Shown one piece after another: positions 16,093-24,881 of a stretch of 41,877 bases of DNA; position 1 is the stretch's first letter, and each line of letters begins with the position of its first letter. Source of the stretch: Inconstantimicrobium porci (lineage in GTDB: Bacteria; Bacillota; Clostridia; Clostridiales; Clostridiaceae); the NCBI RefSeq assembly GCF_009696465.1, contig NZ_VULX01000022.1, positions 1 to 41,877 of the forward strand, given 5' to 3'. Both the position numbers and the translations under genes were made by a program. The notes under the pieces were generated by a model. That model was not told where the DNA came from. It did not search any database and worked only from the letters and a program-made list of their open reading frames with translations.

Positions 16093-18024
16093 TTATACCT
16101 CCACATAATAGATAAATTTCAATGCTTTATTATAATTTTCTTTAGTACTTATCTGTAGCTGGACTATACCTTTATTAATTGAAGCATCTTTAATTTTGTT
16201 CTTTATCACTTTAAGTTCGCGACCTGATGCTCTATCTATTACAGACTGATAATTACCATTTAAATCAAAAGTATCCTTGCTTTGATCTCCTGAACCATCA
16301 ACTTCAGATAATGAGATATCACAGTAAGTTGCCTTCTTAACTTCTTTAGCTTCAGTAAAATCAAATTTAAGATATTCTTGATTATTAATAATCAATCTTT
16401 CTACAACATCTGGTTTTGTTTTAAACACAGAATTTTTCTCAATATCTTCTGTATTCGTAGTTGGATCTTCTTTTGTAATTTTCTTTACTGCTTTCTGTTT
16501 CTTTTCTTTCTTCTTATGCTCAGTTTCTTTACTATTTTTAGAATCAGTTTTTTCTTTTTTTGCTCTAGTAGTTATCTCAATTATTTCTTTTTCTTTAATG
16601 CCACTTTTTAATTTAACCCTATTAATTGATTTAGATAACTGTTGTTTAAACTGATTATCTATAACATATAAAATATCACTTGTATTCATTTTTCCATCTG
16701 TCGGATTATTCTTGTTCATTTCTTCTTCTATGACCTTGGCAATCTCTTTAGCTAGATTATTCAAAAATCTCTTAGCATTCTTCTGCAATTTTTGATCCTT
16801 AATATGTTCAAAAGTTAATTCTGTATGAGACTCATTTTCTAATGACTTTAAAAATGAATCTTCTATAATAGATTTTGGTATCAACACTGCGTTAAATGGC
16901 TTATTAGCATTACCAATTATCTTTTTATCCTCAATCTTCATACCAATAGTTCTTATTATTCCAACTCTACCCTTTGTTATCTCTTCATCATAATTAAAAT
17001 ACAGCATAAATTCATATTCATTTTCACGATCTTTAATAGAGAGTTCTCTTGGCACTATATTTTTATAAGTTGTAAAATAAAGAGGAGTAAATTCTTCTTT
17101 AATTTCAGAAGTTTCCTGTACATAATACTCATTATTTAATATGTAATCTTCTATTGTTGTTTTATCAATAATCTTATCATTTACATTTACAATTAACTTG
17201 TTCTGTAAAACTGCTATAAAGAAATTATCACATATACTTTTGATTATTTCTTTTTCATCATTAAACTGACTTCTCAAAAAAGGAATTATAATTTTAAGTC
17301 CTCTGGTATCTTTTGAGAAGATACCTCCAAAGTTGTTTTCAAAAGGATAAAACTTCGTAGTAGTATCATCTAGCTGCTTAATATTAGTAAAATATCCTGT
17401 TGATCTATAATATTTATCTTCATATTTATGTTCAATTAACTGAACAGTTCCTCCAAGATGTCTATTTCCATCTTCATCGCAGTTAGCAAAATACATCATG
17501 TATAAATCAGAAGCTGCATTAGAAGCAATTTTTCCTATACCATGAGAACCACCTCTTGATTTTTCATGATCATCGTCGCTATCTTCAGAATGCACTCCTT
17601 TATTGTAAGCATAAACACTCCATGTATCTTTGTCTGAATTACTTTGTCCATTTTTTGCACCTGCTAATCCTTTAGTATTCTCATCTTCAAATGAAATATA
17701 AGGCACTAATTGTACATTCATTTTATTTTTCATATAGTCTATTGTTTCTCTAGTATATGAATTTCGTCCTTCTAAACATAGTATTCTTTCTTTGATTTCA
17801 CCTAGTCCTGGGATTTCTTCATCTTTTACTTTGCCAGTCCTAATAGTTATCTTGACGGGTTCATTAATACCAGGTAATTTCCCATCCAAAGAATTTTGAA
17901 CATTTTCTCTTACTAGTCCTGCTATCCCAAAATCATAGAACTTTTCTAAAACCTTATTAAAAGAAGATTCCTCTATCCCTGGAATAGCAGAAAATCTCCA
18001 TAGCTTATCATTTATTTTCCCCAT
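16093..18024 (-). CDS. GHKL (MORC/MutL-like) ATPase of a defence operon
   Basis: This 643-residue protein has an N-terminal Hsp90/MutL-type ATPase. The N box is LVRENVQNSLDGK with E40 and N44, and the glycine lid GGSHGIGK is near residue 155. The middle part resembles an S5-like transducer, followed by a lysine/glutamate-rich linker (about 480-530) and a C-terminal domain ending in beta strands. Such ATPases are known from restriction-like clusters together with Z1 proteins, where they are thought to act as DNA clamps or conformational switches. Start: ATG 18024 behind AAAGGTG. A GTG at 18030 is possible. The Z1 gene ends 24 bp upstream, supporting one operon. Confidence 0.88.
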   Translation of the reverse strand: MGKINDKLWRFSAIPGIEESSFNKVLEKFYDFGIAGLVRENVQNSLDGKLPGINEPVKITIRTGKVKDEEIPGLGEIKERILCLEGRNSYTRETIDYMKNKMNVQLVPYISFEDENTKGLAGAKNGQSNSDKDTWSVYAYNKGVHSEDSDDDHEKSRGGSHGIGKIASNAASDLYMMYFANCDEDGNRHLGGTVQLIEHKYEDKYYRSTGYFTNIKQLDDTTTKFYPFENNFGGIFSKDTRGLKIIIPFLRSQFNDEKEIIKSICDNFFIAVLQNKLIVNVNDKIIDKTTIEDYILNNEYYVQETSEIKEEFTPLYFTTYKNIVPRELSIKDRENEYEFMLYFNYDEEITKGRVGIIRTIGMKIEDKKIIGNANKPFNAVLIPKSIIEDSFLKSLENESHTELTFEHIKDQKLQKNAKRFLNNLAKEIAKVIEEEMNKNNPTDGKMNTSDILYVIDNQFKQQLSKSINRVKLKSGIKEKEIIEITTRAKKEKTDSKNSKETEHKKKEKKQKAVKKITKEDPTTNTEDIEKNSVFKTKPDVVERLIINNQEYLKFDFTEAKEVKKATYCDISLSEVDGSGDQSKDTFDLNGNYQSVIDRASGRELKVIKNKIKDASINKGIVQLQISTKENYNKALKFIYYVEV

Positions 18025-18047
18025 GGTCACACCTTTTCCTTATTTTT

Positions 18048-20165
18048 TTAACCTTGTAACTTACCAGCATAAACTGCAGTATCAATATCTTTGTGAGCTA
18101 CTAGAACAGGCCAATAAAACTCAGCATCTCTCCAACCATTCTCTTTTCTACCATTCTGCCTCATAAGCATAAGAGTAGGCTCACTTATTGCCATCTCTTT
18201 GGCTGATCTTAGATCATAATCTCTATTGTATGGCATATCTGAATAATACCTTGATGTTTTTCTTAACCTACTTATGTTTCTATCTACTCCACAGTACACA
18301 TTTACATATTCTTTTGATAAATAATTTATTATCGCTATAAAACCTTTTTCATCTATACATTCATCATTTTCTATTTTAATAGTTTTATATATTAGTTGGA
18401 TAATCTCAATAGCCTCTTCCTTTGAAACTCTATACATTCCCTTCAATTCTCCATTGTTTCTATATTTAAGAATACTATCAATTCTGCTAATATTCTTTTC
18501 TATATTGGTTTTACAACCAGTTTGGAAACCCACAGGTGTTGTTGTCTTCCATTCTTTGATAATCTGCGTATTACTAATTAATATTTTCTGTGGTGAACAA
18601 GGAATTACTCTTCCATCTTCGTCTTTGCTAATAAAGATAACACCTTTATTTAACTTTCCTTGCTCAAAATCTTCTCTTAACTTTGAGTCAAATTCATTTA
18701 TTTTCTTCATACGATTATATAAATCTTTTGTAGTATAAAATCTAGTAACAGACAAATCATTTTTACTTCTGTACCCGTACATTCTTGAATGCTGTAATAC
18801 CGTATCCTGCTGCATTTTTTGTGGGTTTCTACCATAATAAAATCCTATAAGATTTGATATTGTGATTCCTCTATCTAATATCTGTCCCCCAATAAATATA
18901 TTAAGTGGTGTTCTAAGTCTTAATTGTCCATCATCATCTAGTAATGCATTTATATCATTCTCTGAATTTACAATTACTTTACTTACCCATTGATCTTTAA
19001 TTGCTCTTATAACACAACTCTTTACTTCTTCAAAAATTGGAATTTCAAATTCATAAGCATTTATTGATTCTTTAAAATATTCATATCCTTCGTTTATAAA
19101 TTGATTTAATAAGTTAGAGTCTTTCTTAGTTTCCTCTTCTAATTTTTCAAGCAATAAACTAATCATGTTTTCTTGTCTTGTATGAGCTGTTTTAGCTATC
19201 TCCGTATGAATTATAAAACTAAATTTATTTTTCTTACCCTTTGGACTCCCACCATTTTGTATTATTCTAATACATCCTCCTATAATAAAATTAATTACAG
19301 CTTTTCTTAAGCCTTGAATTTTATCACTAGTCAGAATATCTTCTTCCTTAAACTTACGTCTATCACTTGTTTTTATAATTTCTAATTCCTTATTATCAAT
19401 TGAACAATACAAATACTCTCCTAAAGGATATTTTTCTCTATCGAAGTAATACTCTCCCCCAATATATCCTTCACCATAAGGTACAAGCACAGTATTTGCA
19501 GGTTTTATAGGTTTAATTTCGCCTTCACCTAAATTTATTGATTCTGGTTGTAAATATAGGGAATATGGAGTGGCTGTTACCTGTATAAACTTACAAGTTA
19601 ATTCTAATCTCAATTCATTTATCTGTGATGCTATTTTTCTTAAATCAAATATCTCTGTATCTTTATTTTTATCATATCCTATACTACAGAAATCTGCTTC
19701 ATCATCAATAATTAAACATTTCTTGTCCACATTAAAGGCGTATTTTTTAATAAAATTAAGCATTTTAGGTATATTGTTTTTTTCTTTCTTCACTACTATT
19801 ATTAACTTCTTATCAAGTTCAAATTTTGATAAATCAGGTGGCATACACATAATGTCATAAACATCTACTAAATCATCATCCTTAAATTGTTTAAATTCCT
19901 GATTCATTCTTGCTGTTGTTTGTTTTGCTAAAGCATTTGAGTTTTTTGTTAATACTATAGCAAGATCATAATCATTATCGAATGCTAATGAAATCACCCC
20001 AATAAATGATCGAGTTTTACCGCTCTGTATTTTACCAAGCATCATTAACGGCTTATCCTGAATTTCCTCAAATTTTGAAACCACATCACATATGCAATTC
20101 CTTGTTGCTTCATTATACTCTACCTTCTTACTGCTAAAAAATTCTCCGTTTAAATCTAATTTCAT
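18048..20165 (-). CDS. Z1-domain SF2 helicase-like ATPase
   Basis: In this 705-residue protein, Walker A is GKIQSGKT (44-51) and the Walker B motif is LIIDDEADF (about 155), followed by VTATPYS. The Z1 hallmark region is IGGQILDRGITISNLIGFYY (about 428), with GRNPQKMQQDTVLQHSRMYG after it. This is the Z1 domain family, a superfamily-II-like ATPase that occurs almost only beside MORC/MutL-like ATPases in restriction-type clusters. It probably remodels or translocates DNA. The ribosome site AAGGAGG stands before ATG 20165, and the upstream nuclease-helicase ends 31 bp away. The length is normal and no damage is visible. Confidence 0.92.
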   Translation of the reverse strand: MKLDLNGEFFSSKKVEYNEATRNCICDVVSKFEEIQDKPLMMLGKIQSGKTRSFIGVISLAFDNDYDLAIVLTKNSNALAKQTTARMNQEFKQFKDDDLVDVYDIMCMPPDLSKFELDKKLIIVVKKEKNNIPKMLNFIKKYAFNVDKKCLIIDDEADFCSIGYDKNKDTEIFDLRKIASQINELRLELTCKFIQVTATPYSLYLQPESINLGEGEIKPIKPANTVLVPYGEGYIGGEYYFDREKYPLGEYLYCSIDNKELEIIKTSDRRKFKEEDILTSDKIQGLRKAVINFIIGGCIRIIQNGGSPKGKKNKFSFIIHTEIAKTAHTRQENMISLLLEKLEEETKKDSNLLNQFINEGYEYFKESINAYEFEIPIFEEVKSCVIRAIKDQWVSKVIVNSENDINALLDDDGQLRLRTPLNIFIGGQILDRGITISNLIGFYYGRNPQKMQQDTVLQHSRMYGYRSKNDLSVTRFYTTKDLYNRMKKINEFDSKLREDFEQGKLNKGVIFISKDEDGRVIPCSPQKILISNTQIIKEWKTTTPVGFQTGCKTNIEKNISRIDSILKYRNNGELKGMYRVSKEEAIEIIQLIYKTIKIENDECIDEKGFIAIINYLSKEYVNVYCGVDRNISRLRKTSRYYSDMPYNRDYDLRSAKEMAISEPTLMLMRQNGRKENGWRDAEFYWPVLVAHKDIDTAVYAGKLQG

Positions 20166-20196
20166 TAATTTTATCCTCCTTAAAAGTAGACTTTAT

Positions 20197-22452
20197 CTAC
20201 TCTCTATAATAGCTACTTAACTTTTCATCGCATATTCTATCTATTTCAACTTTTTCTTCTCTACTTAACTTCTTCCACACAAATTTATTGAATCTCACGT
20301 ATTCAATGTCATTGCATCTTTCCATGAAGTTCATTTCTTCATACTTTCCAAATGGATTTGAGAAGATATTCTTTTGAATTGCTTTTCTATCTATTTCATC
20401 ATTATTGTAGATTGATTTCTTCTTTTCGGCCTGTAGTCCTCGTGATTTTCTATCACCATAGAAGTCAATAAAGTAATCAATAATATCTTCTACTGCAGCA
20501 ACACCTTTTTCATCACATTCACTTAGCATTGCTTTAAGTAGCACAGGCTTATATGAGTATGCCATGTCCATCTTCTTTACAAACTCGATAAACATATCTT
20601 TAATATTTTCATTTGTTATCAGAGTCCAGCCAAACTCCTCTGCATAAAATTTAACTGTTTCTTCTTTAAAATAGTTGAATGACTTGCTGCCACATGGAAC
20701 TATAAGATCAGGCTTAATTTTACCATTCTTTATATAGCTACTTATTGTTCCAGACTGCTTATTTACCATTCTTACAAAACCATTTTGTGAAATCATCTTT
20801 TTAGCTTCTTCATTCCAATTAAATAGGTCAACATGTTCGTAATCAAGCACATTTACTGGCATATCTATAAGTTCAACTGGCTTTTCACCTCTTCTTAAAA
20901 AATCTGCTTCCTTGAACTTTCTATTACCATGGCCTAAGATAAGTGCTCCTGGAACATAGTTCTCTAGGTTAAATACTCTGTGGCATGACAAAGGCATATT
21001 GAACATATTTGCATTATCTATAAAGTCAAATACAAGCAGGCAGTCCTTACCCTCTGCTTTTCTTGTACCTCTTCCAAGCTGCTGAAGATATATAACTTTA
21101 GACATTGTAGGTCTTGCCATAAATAAAACTTCTGTCTTAGGACTATCCCATCCTTCATTTAATAAATCACATGCACAGAGAACCTCAATCTTTCCTTCTT
21201 CATAATCATTAAGAATCTTATCTCTCTTCTGCTGTTTTAATGAACCTGACACAGCTTCAGCGCTAACACCATTTTCTCTAAATAACATTGCAATTTCTTC
21301 TGCATTATGTACAGATGCACAGAATACAACTGTTCTCTTACCCTTAACATATTTAATATAAGTATCAACAATTACATTATTTCTCTGAGGCACAAATAAC
21401 TTACTTTCTAAATCCTTCTGATCATAATTAATACCATGTATTCTTACATTAGATATATCAATATCAGTTTTGATTCTTATGCATCTTATTTCTGATAAAT
21501 AATTCTTCTTTACTGCTGTTTCAAGATCAACCTTATGAGCTATATTTTTAAACAGTTTTAAAACGTCCTCACCATCAGCTCTTTCTGGTGTAGCTGTAAG
21601 TCCTAAAGTGAAATCTGCATCAAAATATTCAAATATCTTCTTATATGTCTCAGCTGTCCCATGATGAGCTTCATCCACAACAATATATTTGAAGTCATCC
21701 TTGGAGAATTCATCTAAATTACTACTTATGCTCTGTACAGATGCACATACTACATAGGATTCTTTATCCTTACAATCCCCCATATAAATGCCACATGATA
21801 CTTCCGGCCACAATTCCTTAAACTTTATAGCAGCTTGTTTTACAAGTTCCTTAGTATGAGCTATAAATAAAGTTCGCTTACCATATGATTTGGCATCTTC
21901 AACTGCCGTTACAGTTTTGCCAATGCCTGTTGCATGATATAGAAGTGCTATTGTATTTCCTTCTTTTCTTAACTTCCTTAAGCTGTTTATAGCATCTTCC
22001 TGATAATCTCTTAGTTCAAAAGTAACACCTTTAGGCTCAATTTTCTCAATATCACTCCTTGATTTTTCAGCTAAATAATCACTTAAGAATGTGTACATTT
22101 CATCTTTAACTTTGTCAGGATATCTCTTAAGCTGTCCGTCTGTCCACCTGAAAAGCTTCCAGTTATCATATATTAGTGAATTCTGTTTTAATAAATCATC
22201 ATAATATTTTTCATGAGAAACTTTTCCCGGCTCATGAACACCTTCCCCATCTATTTCAACAGCCACCTTATTATTCTCTGTGACAATTGCAAAATCAATA
22301 TAACGTCTTCCTCCATAGATATCATTTACTCCATATTGTATAAGAAGCTTGTCTGTTTTTTCAGGTCCAAATACATCAATAAATAAATCTAAAAATCTTT
22401 CCTCTGCACCAGAAGCCAAATGAATTTCTTTAGTGTTTTTGTTGTCTCTCAT
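20197..22452 (-). CDS. Vsr/DUF559-like nuclease fused to SF2 helicase
   Basis: This is the first gene of the operon, 751 residues. Residues about 45-110 hold a PD-(D/E)XK core of the very-short-patch/DUF559 type (DFAIVTENNKVAVEIDGEGV, then HEP). The helicase follows: ATGIGKT (about 174), VVDEAHHG (about 260), LTATPERADG and QQLGRGTRK (about 459). The C-terminal 250 residues are unassigned. The helicase core is clearly related to that of the PLD-helicase at 10992-13940, but the nuclease differs. DNA cleavage coupled to translocation is inferred. ATG 22452 has AGGGTGAG upstream, and a promoter lies at 22491-22521. Confidence 0.9.
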   Translation of the reverse strand: MRDNKNTKEIHLASGAEERFLDLFIDVFGPEKTDKLLIQYGVNDIYGGRRYIDFAIVTENNKVAVEIDGEGVHEPGKVSHEKYYDDLLKQNSLIYDNWKLFRWTDGQLKRYPDKVKDEMYTFLSDYLAEKSRSDIEKIEPKGVTFELRDYQEDAINSLRKLRKEGNTIALLYHATGIGKTVTAVEDAKSYGKRTLFIAHTKELVKQAAIKFKELWPEVSCGIYMGDCKDKESYVVCASVQSISSNLDEFSKDDFKYIVVDEAHHGTAETYKKIFEYFDADFTLGLTATPERADGEDVLKLFKNIAHKVDLETAVKKNYLSEIRCIRIKTDIDISNVRIHGINYDQKDLESKLFVPQRNNVIVDTYIKYVKGKRTVVFCASVHNAEEIAMLFRENGVSAEAVSGSLKQQKRDKILNDYEEGKIEVLCACDLLNEGWDSPKTEVLFMARPTMSKVIYLQQLGRGTRKAEGKDCLLVFDFIDNANMFNMPLSCHRVFNLENYVPGALILGHGNRKFKEADFLRRGEKPVELIDMPVNVLDYEHVDLFNWNEEAKKMISQNGFVRMVNKQSGTISSYIKNGKIKPDLIVPCGSKSFNYFKEETVKFYAEEFGWTLITNENIKDMFIEFVKKMDMAYSYKPVLLKAMLSECDEKGVAAVEDIIDYFIDFYGDRKSRGLQAEKKKSIYNNDEIDRKAIQKNIFSNPFGKYEEMNFMERCNDIEYVRFNKFVWKKLSREEKVEIDRICDEKLSSYYRE

Positions 22453-22490
22453 TTACTCACCCTATCTATGTTTCCTTCCTTTTTAGTTAA

Positions 22491-22521
22491 ATTATATCAC
22501 ATAATAACATTTATTTTTCAA
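22491..22521 (-). promoter_or_regulatory. Promoter of the five-gene defence operon
   Basis: On the minus strand TTGAAA (22521-22516) and TATAAT (22496-22491) are 19 bp apart. The -10 is extended (TGATATAAT), which compensates for the long spacer. The leader is short and no operator is evident. Confidence 0.6.
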
Positions 22522-22566
22522 TTTAGCATTTAATAACATTCTTCTAATTTGTCTTTTTACATAACA

Positions 22567-22595
22567 AAAAAGACCCCCTTTTTCGGAAGTCTTTA
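22567..22595 (-). terminator. Terminator of the ATC hydrolase gene
   Basis: AAAGACTTCC pairs with GGGGGTCTTT (two G-U pairs) around a short loop, then TTTTTT on the minus strand. It also insulates the defence operon promoter from upstream transcription. Confidence 0.75.
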
Positions 22596-22610
22596 TCAAT
22601 AATTTCTATT

Positions 22611-23180
22611 TTATTTTCTCTTTTCAAACATGAAATCGCACATCTTATCGCCTCTTCCAAGTGTACCTTTTCTTATGAATTTTATTTTTCGTAGTTCTCC
22701 AAAATTTTCATCATCATTACCACAGAACAGCTTACAAATCTCAGGGCATCCTGCTTCGCTGCATGCATCATGCCACAAACATCTAGTAATATCAACTTCA
22801 AAGCTATCTTTGCCTGAACACTTTAAACTGCTTGTCCAAAGATCACTTGTTGTAGTCTTTTTAATAAATATTTTTTTAAATATCGTAAAGAAACATGGGA
22901 TTTTCTCCATAGTCTGATACTGCTTTTTACTCTTTACGCACACAACTGTATGTAGAAATTCATAAACTACATCATAGGATTCTTCCTTACTTAAGCCTTT
23001 TTCATGTAACACTAAGTATAAAGCAGGTTTTGAAAAGATAACATTCTTAAGGGTATCTTTTCTATCTTTACTAGTAGCAAGCTTGGTCTTGTTCATTAAC
23101 TTTGTAACTTTATCACTTGTTAATCTCCATAACTCTTTTCCTTTATTTTCACCATACTTATCAATAAGAAACTCTTCCAT
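22611..23180 (-). CDS. L-2-amino-thiazoline-4-carboxylate hydrolase family protein
   Basis: This 189-residue protein of the ATC-hydrolase family (PF14196 type) carries the conserved cysteine-rich C-terminal segment: DITRCLWHDACSEAGCPEIC, then KLFCGNDDENFG and ending FIRKGTLGRGDKMCDFMF. The namesake enzyme opens a thiazoline ring on the way to cysteine, but most clostridial homologues are of unknown substrate and sit beside TetR regulators, as here. The start is ATG 23180 with GGGGAG. A damaged TetR gene lies upstream on the same strand with a hairpin between, so regulation by that protein is probably lost. Confidence 0.85.
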   Translation of the reverse strand: MEEFLIDKYGENKGKELWRLTSDKVTKLMNKTKLATSKDRKDTLKNVIFSKPALYLVLHEKGLSKEESYDVVYEFLHTVVCVKSKKQYQTMEKIPCFFTIFKKIFIKKTTTSDLWTSSLKCSGKDSFEVDITRCLWHDACSEAGCPEICKLFCGNDDENFGELRKIKFIRKGTLGRGDKMCDFMFEKRK

Positions 23181-23242
23181 TAATATCTCCCCTTCTTTTA
23201 TATTGGATTATTGAATATCGTTCAATGAACATTCCAAAATAT

Positions 23243-23265
23243 ACCAGGGCATCATATACCCTGGT
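23243..23265 (-). terminator. Terminator or attenuator hairpin
   Basis: The stem ACCAGGG / CCCTGGT has a 9-base loop and lies between the TetR remnant and the ATC hydrolase gene. The T-run on the minus strand is weak. Confidence 0.5.
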
Positions 23266-23299
23266 TATTTGCTAATAAATATATATTTATAAATCCTGC

Positions 23300-23668
23300 T
23301 TATTTTAGAATCTTCCATATCATATTCTGTACATATTGAATATTATCTGTAGCATACTTATCATCATTAATAAGTGACATTTCACCATGCAAAATAAACT
23401 TTGCTGTAACCATGGAGTCATCAATTGAAGGCTTGCTGTCAAATACCTTTATAATGTCTTCACTACATATATCAACGTATGTTTCCAGCACCATATCATA
23501 TAGATGCTATTTCGATTCAAAATACTTATAGCAAAGCTCAACATCCATATCTAATCCTTCTGCTATATGTTCAATAGTTGTATTTTCATAGCCACTTTCT
23601 GCAAATAATTTCATTGCATAATCCATTATTTCACTTTTTCTTTCATTTCTTATTTTATTTTCTCTCAT
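23300..23668 (-). pseudogene. TetR-family regulator interrupted by TAG
   Basis: ATG 23668 starts MRENKIRNERKSEIMDYAMK, followed by LFAESGYENTTIEHIAEGLD and CYKYFESK, a normal TetR helix-turn-helix. TAG at 23509-23507 then stops it. The same frame resumes HLYDMVLETYVDICSEDIIK and ends at 23300. Typical family members read FxSKEHLY here, so a single base change explains the stop. The ligand-binding part is also short (about 68 residues), suggesting an additional loss. A reading error or natural readthrough cannot be excluded. Confidence 0.75.
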
Positions 23669-23695
23669 AGTCACTTTCCATTCATCTAGTTGTAT

Positions 23696-24694
23696 TTACT
23701 TTATTTTAGCCACACTTTCTCTTTCTAAAATTTTTAATGAAACATGATCTTCTTCTTGTATTTCCTCTATATCTTCTTCAATAAGTTTTAATAAACCTTC
23801 TGCAGTCTTACTGCCGATATGCTCATAATCAAATGCTACAGTAGTAAGTGCTGGATAAGATACAGCGCCGATATCATATCCACCAAAACCTGCTATTGAA
23901 ACACGTTCAGGTACCTCAATCTTATTTTCATGAAAATATCTTAACACTCCAAGACAGATATTATCTGTAGCGCAGGTGATAACTGTAGGATTTAATTTTA
24001 AAACTTCACCTGCTTTATCATAAGAATTTTCAAATGAAAATCCTGTCTCAACAAATTCTACGCTACTTCCAGTATTATCTCTTGTAAACTCATCTATAAA
24101 GCCTTTTTTACGGTCAACACCAACTGCTTTATCATTTTCACTGACACCTACAAACACAGCTTTTTTGTGACCTTTATTTTTTAAATATTGTCCCATTATC
24201 CTGCCTGCCTTGTAATCATCTAGCTTTATGTAGTTAACGATATCGTTTTTCTGTCCAGTAAAAATAACAGGTACAGATAAATTACTAACTGCCTTTATAT
24301 GTTCCTTAGTTACAGCAATTGAGTTTACGATTATCCCATCAACGCCTTGTTTTGCAAGACTTCTGATGTTTTCTATTTCTTTTTCAATGCTAAGGTTACT
24401 TATCTGAATTAAGCTCTGATAATTCTTTTCTTCAAGTACACTGCTTATTCCTGTTAATAAACATCCTACAGTTACTGAGTTAATTCTAGGTAATACTATA
24501 CCGATAAGTCTGCTTCTTTTAGTTTTTAGTCTTGATGCAAAGAAATTAGTTTCAAATCCAGTCTTTTCTATAGCATCTCTAATCTTTTCTGCTGTCGCTT
24601 CACTAACATATCCATTATTTAAATATCTAGAAACACTGCTTTTCGATACATTGACCATATTTGCAATATCCTGAATAGTAACTTTCTGTTTCAT
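23696..24694 (-). CDS. LacI-family sugar operon regulator
   Basis: This is a DNA-binding repressor of about 332 residues. The helix-turn-helix and hinge helix are at the N terminus (VTIQDIANMVNVSKSSVSRY, LNNGY), followed by a periplasmic-binding-protein-like sensor domain with GIVLPRINSVTVG and the dimer/ligand segment VSIAGFGGYDIGAVSYP. A longer frame starts at 24724, but GGAGG sits 5 bases before ATG 24694 (MKQKVTIQ), which I choose. It lies downstream of the PTS gene, behind a terminator, with its own extended -10. It most likely represses the PTS permease. The sensor ligand is probably a sugar or sugar phosphate. Confidence 0.9.
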   Translation of the reverse strand: MKQKVTIQDIANMVNVSKSSVSRYLNNGYVSEATAEKIRDAIEKTGFETNFFASRLKTKRSRLIGIVLPRINSVTVGCLLTGISSVLEEKNYQSLIQISNLSIEKEIENIRSLAKQGVDGIIVNSIAVTKEHIKAVSNLSVPVIFTGQKNDIVNYIKLDDYKAGRIMGQYLKNKGHKKAVFVGVSENDKAVGVDRKKGFIDEFTRDNTGSSVEFVETGFSFENSYDKAGEVLKLNPTVITCATDNICLGVLRYFHENKIEVPERVSIAGFGGYDIGAVSYPALTTVAFDYEHIGSKTAEGLLKLIEEDIEEIQEEDHVSLKILERESVAKIK

Positions 24695-24722
24695 AATTTC
24701 CTCCACTTCCTCTAATAACAAC

Positions 24723-24731
24723 ATTATAGCA
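24723..24731 (-). promoter_or_regulatory. Extended -10 of the LacI-type gene
   Basis: TGCTATAAT on the minus strand is a perfect extended -10 about 30 bp before the ATG. No good -35 is seen. Confidence 0.5.
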
Positions 24732-24802
24732 CAAGTTGGATAATATGTGTTTTTACATTTTGATTCAACACTTAGAATACTTTCATCTTACTTACTGCAA
24801 CA

Positions 24803-24837
24803 ATAAAAAAAAGGACTCTTCATCTTTTGAAGAATCC
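24803..24837 (-). terminator. Terminator of the PTS gene
   Basis: The stem GGATTCTTCA / TGAAGAGTCC (one G-U pair, four-base loop) is followed by nine T on the minus strand. Confidence 0.9.
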
Positions 24838-24881
24838 ACCTGTTATTCTTTTAATCAGTAATCAATCATCGATCATTGTTC

